64,000 bases of DNA from Piezodorus guildinii (Eukaryota; Arthropoda; Insecta; Hemiptera; Pentatomidae), in contig CM041297.1 of assembly GCA_023052935.1 (NCBI GenBank), positions 47,306,417 through 47,370,416 on the forward strand, read 5' to 3'. The stretch's first letter is position 1. Every line of letters starts with the position of its first letter. Shown here in pieces: positions 45,466 to 55,534 of this stretch. The notes below the pieces were generated by a model, which did not search any database, was not told where the DNA came from, and worked only from the letters and a program-made list of their open reading frames with translations. A program made the position numbers and the translations under genes.

Positions 45466-45930
45466 AAGCGACTTCGTCTGCATCAATTTCTGTTATTATG
45501 ATTGGTATTAAGAAGTTTTTAAAAGAATATATTTTAAAGTACTTACACGGTAATGACATTTTTAGTTTTATTTTCTTGTGGCAGAAGAACTGATTTTCTC
45601 CGCAACACGATCTTGACGTATATCTATTCCTACGTGTTTAAATGAAAAAAATATAAATTAACGGGAAATTGAATTATTTAAAAATAAAAGGTAAATCATT
45701 TGGAATCATTGGGAAGCGAGGTTTTTTTTTCTCCCAAATTTCCTCCGTTTTTTCCCAGATTTTCGGCTGATTCTTCGCTCCTATTGGTCGCAGCGTGATG
45801 TTATAAAGCCTATAACCTCCCTCGATAAATGGGCTATCCAACACAAAGATAATTTTTCAATTAGAACCAGTAGTTTGAGATTAGCGCGTTCAAACAAACA
45901 AACTCTTCAGCGTTATAATATTAGTATAGA
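45466..45930 (-). mobile_element. Helitron, second copy, 3' end lost
   Basis: Parallels 40252-41084: 'gcgacttcgtctgc', 'aaaagaatatatttta', 'tcctacgtgtttaaatg', 'ggctatccaacaca' and 'ttataatattagtatagA' before T at 45931. The helicase segment is largely deleted and the CTAGT terminus is missing at the RTE junction. Confidence 0.7.
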
Positions 45931-45934
45931 TAAT

Positions 45935-46095
45935 AATATAATAGATTTTTTAATGAAACACATGTTTCTATATAAATTCAATTTAATTAATTCCTTAATA
46001 GTTTCACGTATTTTTATCTCTAACTGTATTAGAAAATTCCTTCATTGATTTTAAAAATCGAAGTAAGTGAAAGTCGTGTGTTGCCTGCATCAGAT
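45935..46095 (-). repeat. HLE-A 5'-end fragment
   Basis: Ends 'aagtaagtgaaagtcgtgtgttgcctgcatcagatt', immediately next to the start of another copy. Confidence 0.7.
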
Positions 46096-46252
46096 TTTTC
46101 TTTTACTTACCTACATATGAAATATATAGTTAGGGAAAGTATTGCAATCGTGAAAATTTTCGAATTCCAGTTTTCGACGGAAATACACGTTTTAGGGTCC
46201 CCCTGAGTCCAAATAACCAAGTCCCGCAAAAAGGTCTTTTGTGTGTGTGTCT

Positions 46253-47400
46253 GTTTTTTTTTTTTTTTTTTTTGTTTTTTTTTTTCGGGTCGGGGAAAAA
46301 TCTTTCATCAGACGAAGTGCAACTGTCAGGCTACACAACAGTGTGAGATTCCTACTCACTAAAAAACCACCTCCCAATTCGTCTTTACCACCCCACGGAA
46401 CCGCTGTCAAGCATTACTTCATGGGGGGGGGGGGCAGAAGGGCTAAATGCCAGCTACTTTACTGGACATCTGATTTAAGCTAGGCCGATGCACCGCCTCT
46501 CCTTTCTTGTTCCTGTACTCTGAGTTTTCTGCAGATTTGTGCTGCATAATCAGCTGCAGCGCTCCAACTCTCCTGACTAGCCATCATCAAGGAGACTAAA
46601 TTTTCGGGTGATGCTTTTGTACTAAATTTAGCGTCTATCTCCGATCTTTCTTGAACGAATCCCGAACAAGAGAAGAATGCATGTTCCACTGTTTCTTCTA
46701 TGGGATCACAAAATGGGCACAATGAACTTTCCTCTATTTTGAAACGGGCTAAGTACGCTCTGAAGCAACCATGCCCAGTAAGCAGCTGAGTGAGATAGTA
46801 ATCTACATCTCCATGTTTCCGGGATAACCATGTCGATATGTCGGGAATTAGGCGGTAGGTCCATCTTCCAGAAGATGAAGCGTTCCAGCGTCTCTGCCAT
46901 ATATCAAGTGTATGAACTCTCTCTTGTTTTGCTAAAGAAGCCCAGTGAGCATCCTTCTCTTCTTGTTTTCTTCGGTAGATCCTTCTACGTTCATCTGCCA
47001 AAAGATCAATCGGAGGCATGTCTGCGATGACGCATACAGCGTCGTAGGACACAGTGCGAAAAGCTCGAGCGACACGCAGGGCACTTCTCCGATGCACACT
47101 AATAACTTTCCGGACATATGATTGCACTTGGCAGGATTCTGCCCAGATCGGTGCTGCGTACAGAAGCGTGGAACTGGCTACATTGGCCAGAAGCTTCCTC
47201 TGATTTCCCCTTGGTCCACCAATATTTGGCATGATTCTGGCCAATTCATTTACCACATTCGCTGCTCTATTACTAACTTTAAGCAGGTGTTCATCAAATC
47301 GAATTCTAGCGTCAATATGCACTCCGAGATATCTAATTGATGGCTTGGATAGGATATCGAACTCCCCGACGGTGAAACTGACTGTCTCCTTCACTTTCCT
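46253..47400 (-). mobile_element. R1-clade LINE inserted in (GT)n
   Basis: A poly(A) tail reading minus (T-run 46253-46285), a 3' UTR, and the C-terminal part of an R1-type pol. Both flanks are GT/CA repeat (…gtgtgtgtgtctg | element | ctgtgtgtgtctgtgtg…). 5'-truncated. R1-clade relatives such as Waldo and Mino are known for microsatellite targets, so the site choice is plausibly specific. Confidence 0.85.
46480..47400 (-). pseudogene. R1-type pol C-terminus
   Basis: About 305 residues open without a stop: VKETVSFTVGEFDILSKPSI, RYLGVHIDARIRFDEHLLKV, NIGGPRGNQRKLLANVASST, LLYAAPIWAE, YDAVCVIADMPPIDLLADER and LTGHGCFRAYLARFKIEESS. Then comes the CPFC…H…C knuckle CPFCDPIEETVEHAFFSCSG, ending GGASA. 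The RYLGV and 'G.P…R.LL…V.S..LYAAP.W' pattern marks the R1 clade. The frame extends artificially into the CA repeat up to 47559, which is not part of the protein. The catalytic reverse transcriptase core is missing. Confidence 0.88.
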
Positions 47401-47422
47401 GTGTGTGTCTGTGTGTGTGTGT

Positions 47423-47479
<57 letters not shown>
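47401..47479. repeat. (GT)n microsatellite
   Basis: GT units with interspersed GTCT. Right flank of the R1 insertion. Confidence 0.95.
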
Positions 47480-47480
<1 letters not shown>

Positions 47481-47730
47481 TAACTCCCGGGCGGAAACGG
47501 TAAGTCCTATGACACTGAAATTTCATATTTAAGACAACTATACGCCCGAGACGTGACAAAACTTTTTCATTAATATGAGCTTACCAGAAGAGGCACTTTA
47601 TACCATGCATTTTGCACTTTTTTTCGATTTTCTCGAAAACGGTTTCGACGATTTTGATTAAACTTGCTATATCGATGTAAAATTTAATGGGCTTTAATAT
47701 CATGTAGGCTTTATTTGGATAAAATTGGTC

Positions 47731-48562
47731 GAATTCAGTTTTCAACGGAAATACACGTTTTAGGGTCCTCTGAGTCCAAATAACAAAGTCCCGAAAAAAG
47801 GTCTGTGTATGTGTGTCCGTTTGTGGTAACTCCCGGGCGAAAACGACAAGTCCTATGAAACTGAATTTTTATATTTGAGACAACTATACGTCCGAGATGT
47901 TACAACAACTTTTTCATCGAAATCAGCCATTTTATAATATGCATATTGTACCTTTTTACAATATTTCCTCAAAAACGGCTCTATCGATTTTGATTAAACT
48001 CGCTATATGGATGTAAAATTTAATGGGCTTTAATATCATAAAGGTTTTATTCTGATTGAAATAGTCTGACAGTCCTTAATTGCCGATATTTTAAATTTTC
48101 TTTCTCTAAAGTATCTTTAATATTATAGATTTTGGAACATAATCTTATTAGCATTGGTGAATAACGGATAAATATGCAAGTTGAGCGAATTTGCTAAACG
48201 ACTAAAGGAGAAAAGTGCAAACATATTTTTTATGCAATTTTTGTTTTTTTGAACACAAGAGCAGTAATATACATGTATAATATACCGTTGGATAGCTAAA
48301 GATTTTAGAAAAAATATTATCTGGTACACAGAATTTTAAAGGGTAAAGGAGAGTGATGAAAAGCCGATAAAACTAACTGATTTTTGTAGATAAAAATATA
48401 CTGGATTATGCAATAATATTGTAGAACACATGTTTCTATTGAAATTTAATATAATTAATTCTTTAAAAAATTATTTTTATCTCTAGATGTATTTAAAAAT
48501 TCTTCAATTGATTTTAACAACGGAGGTAAGTGAAAGTCGTGTGTTGAGCGCATACGATTTTT
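47731..48562 (-). repeat. HLE-A repeat, nearly complete
   Basis: From 'gaattcagttttcaacgg' through a short GT tract (47806-47826) to 'caacggaggtaagtgaaagtcgtgtgttgagcgc'. It also serves as an empty site for the R1 insertion. Confidence 0.8.
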
Positions 48563-48564
48563 AA

Positions 48565-49111
48565 ATTCCTAATGAACCTAGTGGTTTAATCTCTTTGTAA
48601 TGAGGTTACTTTAACCATTTTCCTTAGTACGCCGTTTCGAAACGATTGCAAATGTTTTTCAGTCGACGAACAAATTTGTACTACACAAAAATATATACGT
48701 AAATATATTTAGTCGAAGTGATAGACTTGAAGAACTAATTTAATGACTAAGTTAGCTTAATTTTTGCCTCTCGTCTTAATTTTCTAACAAAAGTGGATCA
48801 GAAACTTAAAGTGTTTGTCAAAAGTAACTCTAAAATAGCCAATATGTTTAGATAATTAAATTTCACATTTGAAATGAGTTTACTATTCACTTAGTTTTAT
48901 CTGCATTTACATCAATACTCAATGAATGGTCTTAAAGTTGTTAAAGTAGCCATGCAAAAAACGTTATTGAGTAATTTATTATATTCACCTTCCGTTGGAA
49001 TTGAAACTCGTAAACATCTTATTGTTGTTTAAATTATGGAAACGTAGGAGTAGAGAAATTGTTTTTTTCCGGTATAAAGGAATATGGTTTCATAAAGCAT
49101 ATTTTGGAGAA

Positions 49112-49146
<35 letters not shown>

Positions 49147-49364
49147 TGGAAAGGACCTACAAAGGTGTCATAATAATAAAGGAACTCTTCCTGAGGGAGA
49201 GATATGAAAGAAGGAAATGGTATCAGGTCTCCGCTTCTATCACCAAATCTCCCTCCAAGGGGGGTTGGAAAATGAATTATTTTCTTGATGGAAAAAAAAA
49301 AGCTATCGTAAAAAACATACGTATGCACAAACATATATGTGTCTTTGTTAATCATATTTTCCAT
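48565..49364. other. Unassigned stretch with (GA)n
   Basis: A (GA)n tract at about 49112-49143. Frames crossing it are repeat artefacts. Otherwise nothing recognised. Confidence 0.5.
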
Positions 49365-49852
49365 ATTATACTAGTATAGTATACTAGTATAATTATATTC
49401 CATATTATACTAGTATAGTATACTAGTATAATTATATTCCATATTATACTAGTATAGTATACTAGTATAATTATATTCCATATTATACTAGTATAGTATA
49501 CTAGTATAATTATATTCCATATTATACTAGTATAGTATACTAGTATAATTATATTCCATATTATACTAGTATAGTATACTAGTATAATTATATTCCATAT
49601 TATACTAGTATAGTATACTAGTATAATTATATTCCATATTATACTAGTATAGTATACTAGTATAATTATATTCCATATTATACTAGTATAGTATACTAGT
49701 ATAATTATATTCCATATTATACTAGTATAGTATACTAGTATAATTATATTCCATATTATACTAGTATAGTATACTAGTATAATTATATTCCATATTATAC
49801 TAGTATAGTATACTAGTATAATTATATTCCATATTATACTAGTATAGTATAC
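49365..49852. repeat. 39-bp palindromic minisatellite
   Basis: Twelve complete and one partial unit with period 39 and no visible unit-to-unit variation. Each unit is a 29-nt inverted repeat (ATTATACTAGTATA, G, TATACTAGTATAAT) plus a 10-bp spacer TATATTCCAT. It ends in mid-unit against an HLE-A remnant. Confidence 0.98.
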
Positions 49853-49960
49853 CTACGGATAGAATGTGAAGGAGAAGTATTGCGATATTGAAAAATATAG
49901 AATCCGTGATTTCAAAGGAAGTACACGTTTGAAAATTCAAGATAAATAAGCTTCAACAAA
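49853..49960 (-). repeat. HLE-A terminal remnant
   Basis: 'tacctacggatagaatgtg', 'gaagtattgcgatattg' and 'ggaagtacacgttt' follow the order of the HLE-A hairpin end. It borders the minisatellite directly. Confidence 0.5.
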
Positions 49961-50107
49961 TGTTGTACAGAATGTCTCATGTTTCTGGTTCAATGAAATA
50001 CATGGATAATAATAAAAATTCCTATACAGACTACAAAAAGGAAAAATCTAAGCTCACAGCTACTGTACATTAGTAATTATTGATTACTAAAATTGACCTA
50101 TTGACTT

Positions 50108-50560
50108 GAACAGCTAAATATTTGTATATCAAACGCATCCAATTCTTCCAATCAACAGTTCTCTGAGAAATAATTTACGCTCTTTTTTTATGTTACCAGT
50201 AGTATATTACACCACAACCTTATTCTATCATCCATATTTTCTGAATTTCATTAGAACCTTATTCATAATCCTAACTCTCTAACGCAATCCCTATCCAGCT
50301 CCATCCACCCCCACAATCTTCCTCAAAGATTGAAACGGCAGTGGCCCCGAGACATTTTGTAAATATTTATATTGGAGTACTGACACTGGCCATATCCTCC
50401 TCCTCTCATATCGCCCTAACTCAGTTTCCATTGGCTCTCGCCAGTGACGCATCTGAGAGAGAGCCAATGGGATCTCTTGGATTCTGCTTTTCCCAGACAG
50501 AATTTCCTTAAGCAGGTTGTAAATATTCCATATAGGTATGCTTGTGTTTAAGTTGTTCAT
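50108..50560 (+). mobile_element. Jockey LINE 3' fragment with UTR insert
   Basis: Corresponds to IKRIQSFQSKVL… through SSPTHPYNPPRRLKRQWPRD, with stops, then the 3' UTR. About 100 bp carrying a 12-bp inverted repeat (CCATTGGCTCTC and GAGAGCCAATGG, 50429-50470) are present that the full copy lacks. Confidence 0.7.
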
Positions 50561-50730
50561 TTATTTGTCAACATTATATTTATTTAAATTATAGGTTGTT
50601 TGTTGTATTTTCTTGTTATCGTATGTATTTATTTTCTCTTTTTTATCTAATTTGACTTTATCATTGTTTTTCTGTAAATACTGCATGAATGTATTCTCAT
50701 ATCATTGTTGTTCATATAGACTTTTTTTAT

Positions 50731-50872
50731 TCCATTTAACGCCACTTTATGCTACTATAGCTAATTGGACGATGCTACAATGGGAGTCCAATTTTGCCTA
50801 TCCAAGTTTAATTAGGATAGAGATCTTTAATCAGTACCTAACATCGCACAAGCTTGGGACCACTTTTTTTTT
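50731..50872 (-). mobile_element. SINE2 3' half
   Basis: Reverse complement of the SINE2 body: 'taacgccactttatgctactatagc', 'gacgatgctacaatgggagtcc' and 'agtacctaacatcgcac'. The head is missing. Confidence 0.8.
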
Positions 50873-50999
50873 GCTATGTTTTTGACCGACAGCTTTTCTA
50901 AGGTAGCGCCACCTTCAAAAACTAGATTAATCGATATATTTAATCAATATATAAATTATATCTAATGAAACCATTGGATTTCCTTTCCAAAGGTATCGT

Positions 51000-51555
51000 G
51001 TTTACCGATCCCAGAAGGTGGCATGCAGGGTAAGATTAAATTAAACAAGTTCCAGTAAATGACATTATTATTTAAATTAGCTTGAACATATAAATTTATT
51101 CACAAAATGCCTGAGAATACTGAGGGACATTACAGTTAACCTTGCTATACACTATTACAATTAAGAAATACCTTACAAAAACTTAGCTGGCTGGCGAAGG
51201 TGGAATTAGTCTTAGGCGCCCCTTCTAGGTTTCATCCTCCAGCTGAACCCCCGACGGACCTCTCCTCTTCTTGTAGATGGAACTTGTCTCTCGTCTTGCT
51301 GGACTTCAACTCCTCGTGGATAGAACTTGACTGACCTTCTCTGCTTCTAAAATCGCACCCTTATGACCTCAAATCCTCTTTTTTTGAGGTGGGGCTGATA
51401 TGGGATGTACCCCTGGGGTCTAGGAAGTTTCCCGAGGTATCGCTGGATTTAGGTATACGTCTTTTGATCTTTTGCCGACAAAAGCTTATTAATATTTATT
51501 TAATAAATATAAAGATTATCAAATGATGAATCTATATCCCTCAGTATTCTCTATA
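51000..51555 (-). repeat. Possible LTR-like or MITE-like repeat (weak)
   Basis: AGAATACTGAGGGA at 51114-51127 and its inverse at 51537-51550 frame a GC-richer segment. On the minus strand an AATAAA lies near 51090, and the far end 'ggtatcgtgtttaccgat…ggtggcatgcagggtaa' recurs at 29384-29434. No coding sequence. The class is unresolved. Confidence 0.3.
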
Positions 51556-51790
51556 CTTTTTTTTCCCCACCCCTACCTCGCCTTTGAAGGCTATACGGGG
51601 GTTTCTCGGACCAGGGGGTGAGGGCGGTGGGATTAATGCCGAGATAAAAGTCCCCTGCGGTTCCGATAGTTGAACTCGTAATTTTTGGTTTCAAGGTATT
51701 GGTCATTTGGTAGCTAGGCAACGTGTAGGGTGTTTTTAGTTTTAGTTAACGAGTTTAAAGCAACGCGCGCTAACCACCCCGCCACCCTGT
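51556..51790 (-). mobile_element. SINE4-like tRNA-derived repeat
   Basis: Minus strand: A box GGCGGGGTGGTTAGCGCGCG and a B-box-like GAGTTCAACTATCGG, followed by a GC-rich body and an A-run (T-run at 51548-51558). Single copy seen. Confidence 0.5.
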
Positions 51791-51799
51791 GGTATTCTC

Positions 51800-52855
51800 T
51801 ATACATAACACATTTTTTAACAGTTTTAAACCTTGAGCGTAGCTGTTATGCTAGCCAATATACTAGAGGTATCCCCCTACAAATTGTGTATATTTCAATA
51901 AATATTTTTTTTTAATATCCATAATTTAAGTAAGGTTAAATATGCTTTACAGTCCGTTGTTTTTTTAAAACTTGGTTTTGATTTCTAAATTTGATACGAA
52001 TAAATTAATATTATGTCTCTGAAAATGTATCTTTAGATACGACCTTTTATCTCGGATGAAAAGGACCAAAAATAGAAGGTCGTCTTTTCCTCTTGAAATC
52101 CCTCGAAGAGGTACAAAACCTTCCTCAATTCCAGATAATCCTCCGTCGAAAGCGCACTGTGACGTTTCTGTCCTCTCCAATTCGAAGTAATGCTACCCGT
52201 GGGCTGTTTTATACTTGCTTAGATCTCATAGCATTTGAAAATTTGTTGGTCGCTGGAAAGCAAATTATTGTGAATAAATTACTAAAAAATAATAAAACTG
52301 AGCATGTCATTACACAATAGTTTATTTATGAATAGTGATATATCAAGATTATGTGGTGCCTCTTTCCTTTGGAATCGACAAATGTCAATTATAATACGTT
52401 TAAGGTTTATTAATCTGAGGTGATCCTCTTACACTTATGCCAAGTTTGTGTTTACAATAAGGCCGACATTTTATTTCAAAATGGCGAGTGATGAGATTGA
52501 GTACAAAGGATAGACCTGTGATTAACAGTGTTGTTTCCTTGTTTTAATGAAAATACATTTTCGTAGTCCTAAACGATAGATGGACCAATGAGTTTTTTCT
52601 ATTCGAATTTTAAATTCTTTGGATGTTGGTAAGTAAAATCTCAACTCAGGCTCAGCTCACAAATGTTCTTACTTGGTTGATTGCGTACAAAGAAATATTG
52701 CTAAAGTAATCCAAGTGTTGTACCTGTTTTTTGTTCAAAACAAAAAACATCGAAATTCTTTGTTCAAAAGGGCACATTTGACCCGATTATGGTTATGATT
52801 CATTCTTTACTGGAAGAAATTCGGTAAAATTAGGAAAATAATAAATATTTTATAA
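51800..52855. other. Unassigned stretch
   Basis: No recognised gene or repeat. A small open frame on the minus strand (51965-52180) shows no family signature. Confidence 0.4.
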
Positions 52856-52861
52856 TAATAA

Positions 52862-53165
52862 AAATATGCATAATGAACCCGAAGGCTGGATACCGATCCA
52901 CCAAAAGACAGACTCGTCCAAGCCCAACGCCCTGATATCAGACTGAACTAATTTCTCCCACTGACGCCTACCAGTCGGTTCTGTACATACTAACGTTCTC
53001 GGAAATCATTATTTATTGAGCCTAACAACATTACACCACCATTTCAATCTTTGTGATATTATAAACTCAATTATAGTGACAGAATACAAGCTCCGTAATT
53101 CCGCGTTGTGAAGCCTTTTAAAGTATCCAGAGGCCTCGTCCCTCTATGGACTCAGTATTTAAAAA
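52862..53165 (-). mobile_element. RTE LINE 3' remnant
   Basis: The reverse complement shows the end of the RTE family at 20600-20910 ('gaggcctc…gga…ctt', 'ccgactggtaggcgtcagtggga', 'gggcttgga'), with frameshifts. Confidence 0.6.
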
Positions 53166-53279
53166 AATATAGAAAACATTATTTTGGGAATCTAAGGTGC
53201 TCTGAGGTAAACATAAATTTGACGTAATATAATATCTACAACTGGCTAAGACGCAAAATTAATGAGGAAAAAACATACA

Positions 53280-53630
53280 AAAAAAATCTGGTATCGGGGG
53301 ACTTTCACTTACCTCCATTTTTAAAATCAATAAAAGGATTTTCTAATACAGTTAGAAATTAAAATACGTGAAACCATTAAAGAAATAATTAATTTGAATT
53401 TCTATAGAAACATGTATTTTATTAAAAAATCTATTATATTATTATCTAAAATAATCAGATTTATCAGCTTTTCATCACTCTTTATTAAATTTTACAAGTT
53501 TGTTCATTAGATAATATTTATTCTAAAAGCTTTAGCTTTCCAACGGTATATTATACGTGTATATTATTGTTGCTATATTCAAAATAAAAAAAATGCATTA
53601 AAAAAATATTTTTTCAGTTTTCTCCTAGCA
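53280..53630 (+). repeat. HLE-A 5' part
   Basis: Begins 'tctggtatcgggggactttcacttacctcc' and continues colinearly to 'gttttctcctagc'. Confidence 0.8.
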
Positions 53631-53990
53631 TGAAAGCCTCAAGCCTTGACTAATGCTGAGTTCAAACAATCTAATAATCCATTATCGAGAACCTACTTTA
53701 TACTTCGTTGAGTAATTTTTCGTCTCATTAAATACGAGAACGGTGGTACAAACAACCAACATCCAATTCTCTAGAGTAAAAGAGAGACTTTATATTTGTC
53801 GGAGGCAAACAATAGAGAGATGGTTTGCCGACCGAGCGGGCAGGGCCTTGGTGCAAACACCTGGCTGACTAATGAAACTGCCCTAGGCGGTCCATCAAGA
53901 GAAAATAGTGCTATATCACAGATATATTTTCGCCTTGTGGACTCAATCGCCTTTAATTCCAATCTCTAAACAATTTTTCTATTAAAACTT
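53631..53990. other. Unassigned stretch
   Basis: A more mixed-composition patch at 53770-53960 is open on the minus strand but shows no family signature. No repeat match seen. Confidence 0.35.
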
Positions 53991-54282
53991 TGTTGCGTGA
54001 GACATACGACGTTCACTTTACTCCGTTGTTGAAATCAATTTAATACCTTTTAAATAAAGTTAAACTTCTTATCAAAGAGTTATATTCAGATTCGCCGGTA
54101 ACATATGTTTTCAAATGAACTTGTATATTTAGCCTTTTTTTATCAATGATAATTACTTGGTATGGTTAAACCTACAAAATATATAATAAGGATGAAACCC
54201 ATATGATATTAAAACACAGGAAGGAATTAGTCCCGGTTGTGGTCAGTAAATGAAACAACTAAATATTTTCGACTATTTATTG

Positions 54283-54327
54283 TTAGCCAACGTTTCGACC
54301 CCCATTGTGGGTCATCATCAGGGCTAA
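54283..54327 (-). ncRNA. Hammerhead ribozyme-like motif, best copy
   Basis: Minus strand: TTAGCC, CTGATGA, T, GACCC…GGGTC, GAAA, CGTT, GGCTAA. Helix I (TTAGCC/GGCTAA) is 6 bp perfect, helix II (GACCC/GGGTC) is 5 bp, and both core strands CUGAUGA and GAAA are intact. Helix III is minimal, with GUU as the predicted cleavage triplet. One extra U precedes helix II. The fold is drawn by hand and activity is unproven. Confidence 0.5.
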
Positions 54328-54357
54328 AAAGATGCAAAAGAAATACAATTAGCAAAA

Positions 54358-55236
54358 TCTGGTGCGGGAAACACACGACTTTCACTTACCGCCGTTGTTA
54401 AAATCGATTAAAGTATTGTCAAATGCAGTTAGAGATAAAATGAGTAAAACTAATAAAGAATAAATTGAATAAAATTTCTATAGGAACATGTGTTTTATTT
54501 AAAAAATCTATTATATTATTATCTAAAATAATCAGTTAGTTTTATCGGCTTTTCATCACTCTTTATTAACTTTTACAAGCTTGTGTAAAAGATAATATTT
54601 TTTTTTTAATCTTTAGCTTTCCAACGGCATATTATACATCTGTACGACTGTTCTTATGTTCAAAAACGAAAAATTACATTAAAAAATATTCTAGCGGTTT
54701 TCTCCTTTAGTTAGATTAAAATTCGGTCAACTTATATATTTACCTATTTTTGATCGTTGATAACAAGATTATATTGTTATTTTTTTTATTATCTACTAAA
54801 TTAAACGTACTTTAGAGGAAGAAATTTTAAAATATCGTCATTTAAGCCCTGTCAAACTGTCTCAATCAGAATGAAACCTACATGATATTAAAACCCAATA
54901 AATTTTACATCGAAATATCGAGTTTAATCAAAATCTTCGGAACCGTTTTTGAGAAAATGGTAAAAAGGTACAAAATGCATAGTATGAAGTGGTTATTCTG
55001 GTTATCTGATTTTGATGAAAAAGGTTCTGTAATGTCTCGGGAATGAAATTTCAGTTCCATAGGACTTTTTGTTTACGCGCGGAAGTTTACGCACACACAG
55101 ACCTTTTTGCGGGACTTGGTGATTTGGACTCAGGGGACTCTAAAACGTGATTTTCCGTTGAAAACTGGAATTCGAAAATTTTCACGACCGCAAACTTTCC
55201 TTAACTATATATTCCATTTATAGGTAAGTGAAAGTA
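54358..55236 (+). repeat. HLE-A, complete reference copy
   Basis: 879 bp from TCTGGTGCGGGAAACACACG to GGTAAGTGAAAGTA. Subterminal ACTTTCACTTACC near the 5' end is inverted as GGTAAGTGAAAGT at the 3' end. A hairpin lies just inside the 3' end, and a short CA tract at about 55090 marks the microsatellite position. Noncoding. The TC start, 3' hairpin, subterminal inverted repeats and internal microsatellite recall Helentron-type non-autonomous elements (HINE, DINE-1), but the 3' end is not CTRR. Confidence 0.7.
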
Positions 55237-55534
55237 ATAACATTAAATACAATATTATATAAAATATTGAGCTAGGGAATGTCGATATTAAAACAGAAAA
55301 AATAAATATATAAGTAAAAAAAACAAATAATTATATTACAATGACTATAGTTAGGTAATGAAAGGGCTTTGCAGAACAAATTATGGCCAAAGATAATGTA
55401 CAAAGCTTGTTCTGTATAGCCCTTCATTACTATACCATAGTATGATCGACATTATCTAGCTCAAGAGTTTATATGATATTGTATTTAATATTATTGTAAT
55501 ATTTTTTCTTTTGTATTTTCTAAGCTAATCACGT

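Larger units (their letters stand above)
46098..47730 (-). repeat. HLE-A repeat hosting the R1 insertion
   Basis: 46098-46252 runs from 'ttttacttacctacatatgaaatatatag' to 'aaaaaggtcttttgtgtgtgtgtctg'. 47401-47730 resumes in (GT)n, 'ggtaactcccgggcggaaacgg' and 'acttgctatatcgatg'. The break falls inside the family's microsatellite. Confidence 0.85.

Noticed and set aside
47401..47559. N-terminal extension of the R1 protein
   Set aside because: It is translation of the CA repeat and flanking HLE-A, not LINE coding sequence.
49365..49852. CRISPR array
   Set aside because: The whole 39-bp unit, including the 10-bp spacer, is identical in every copy. Spacers are not unique and the context is eukaryotic.
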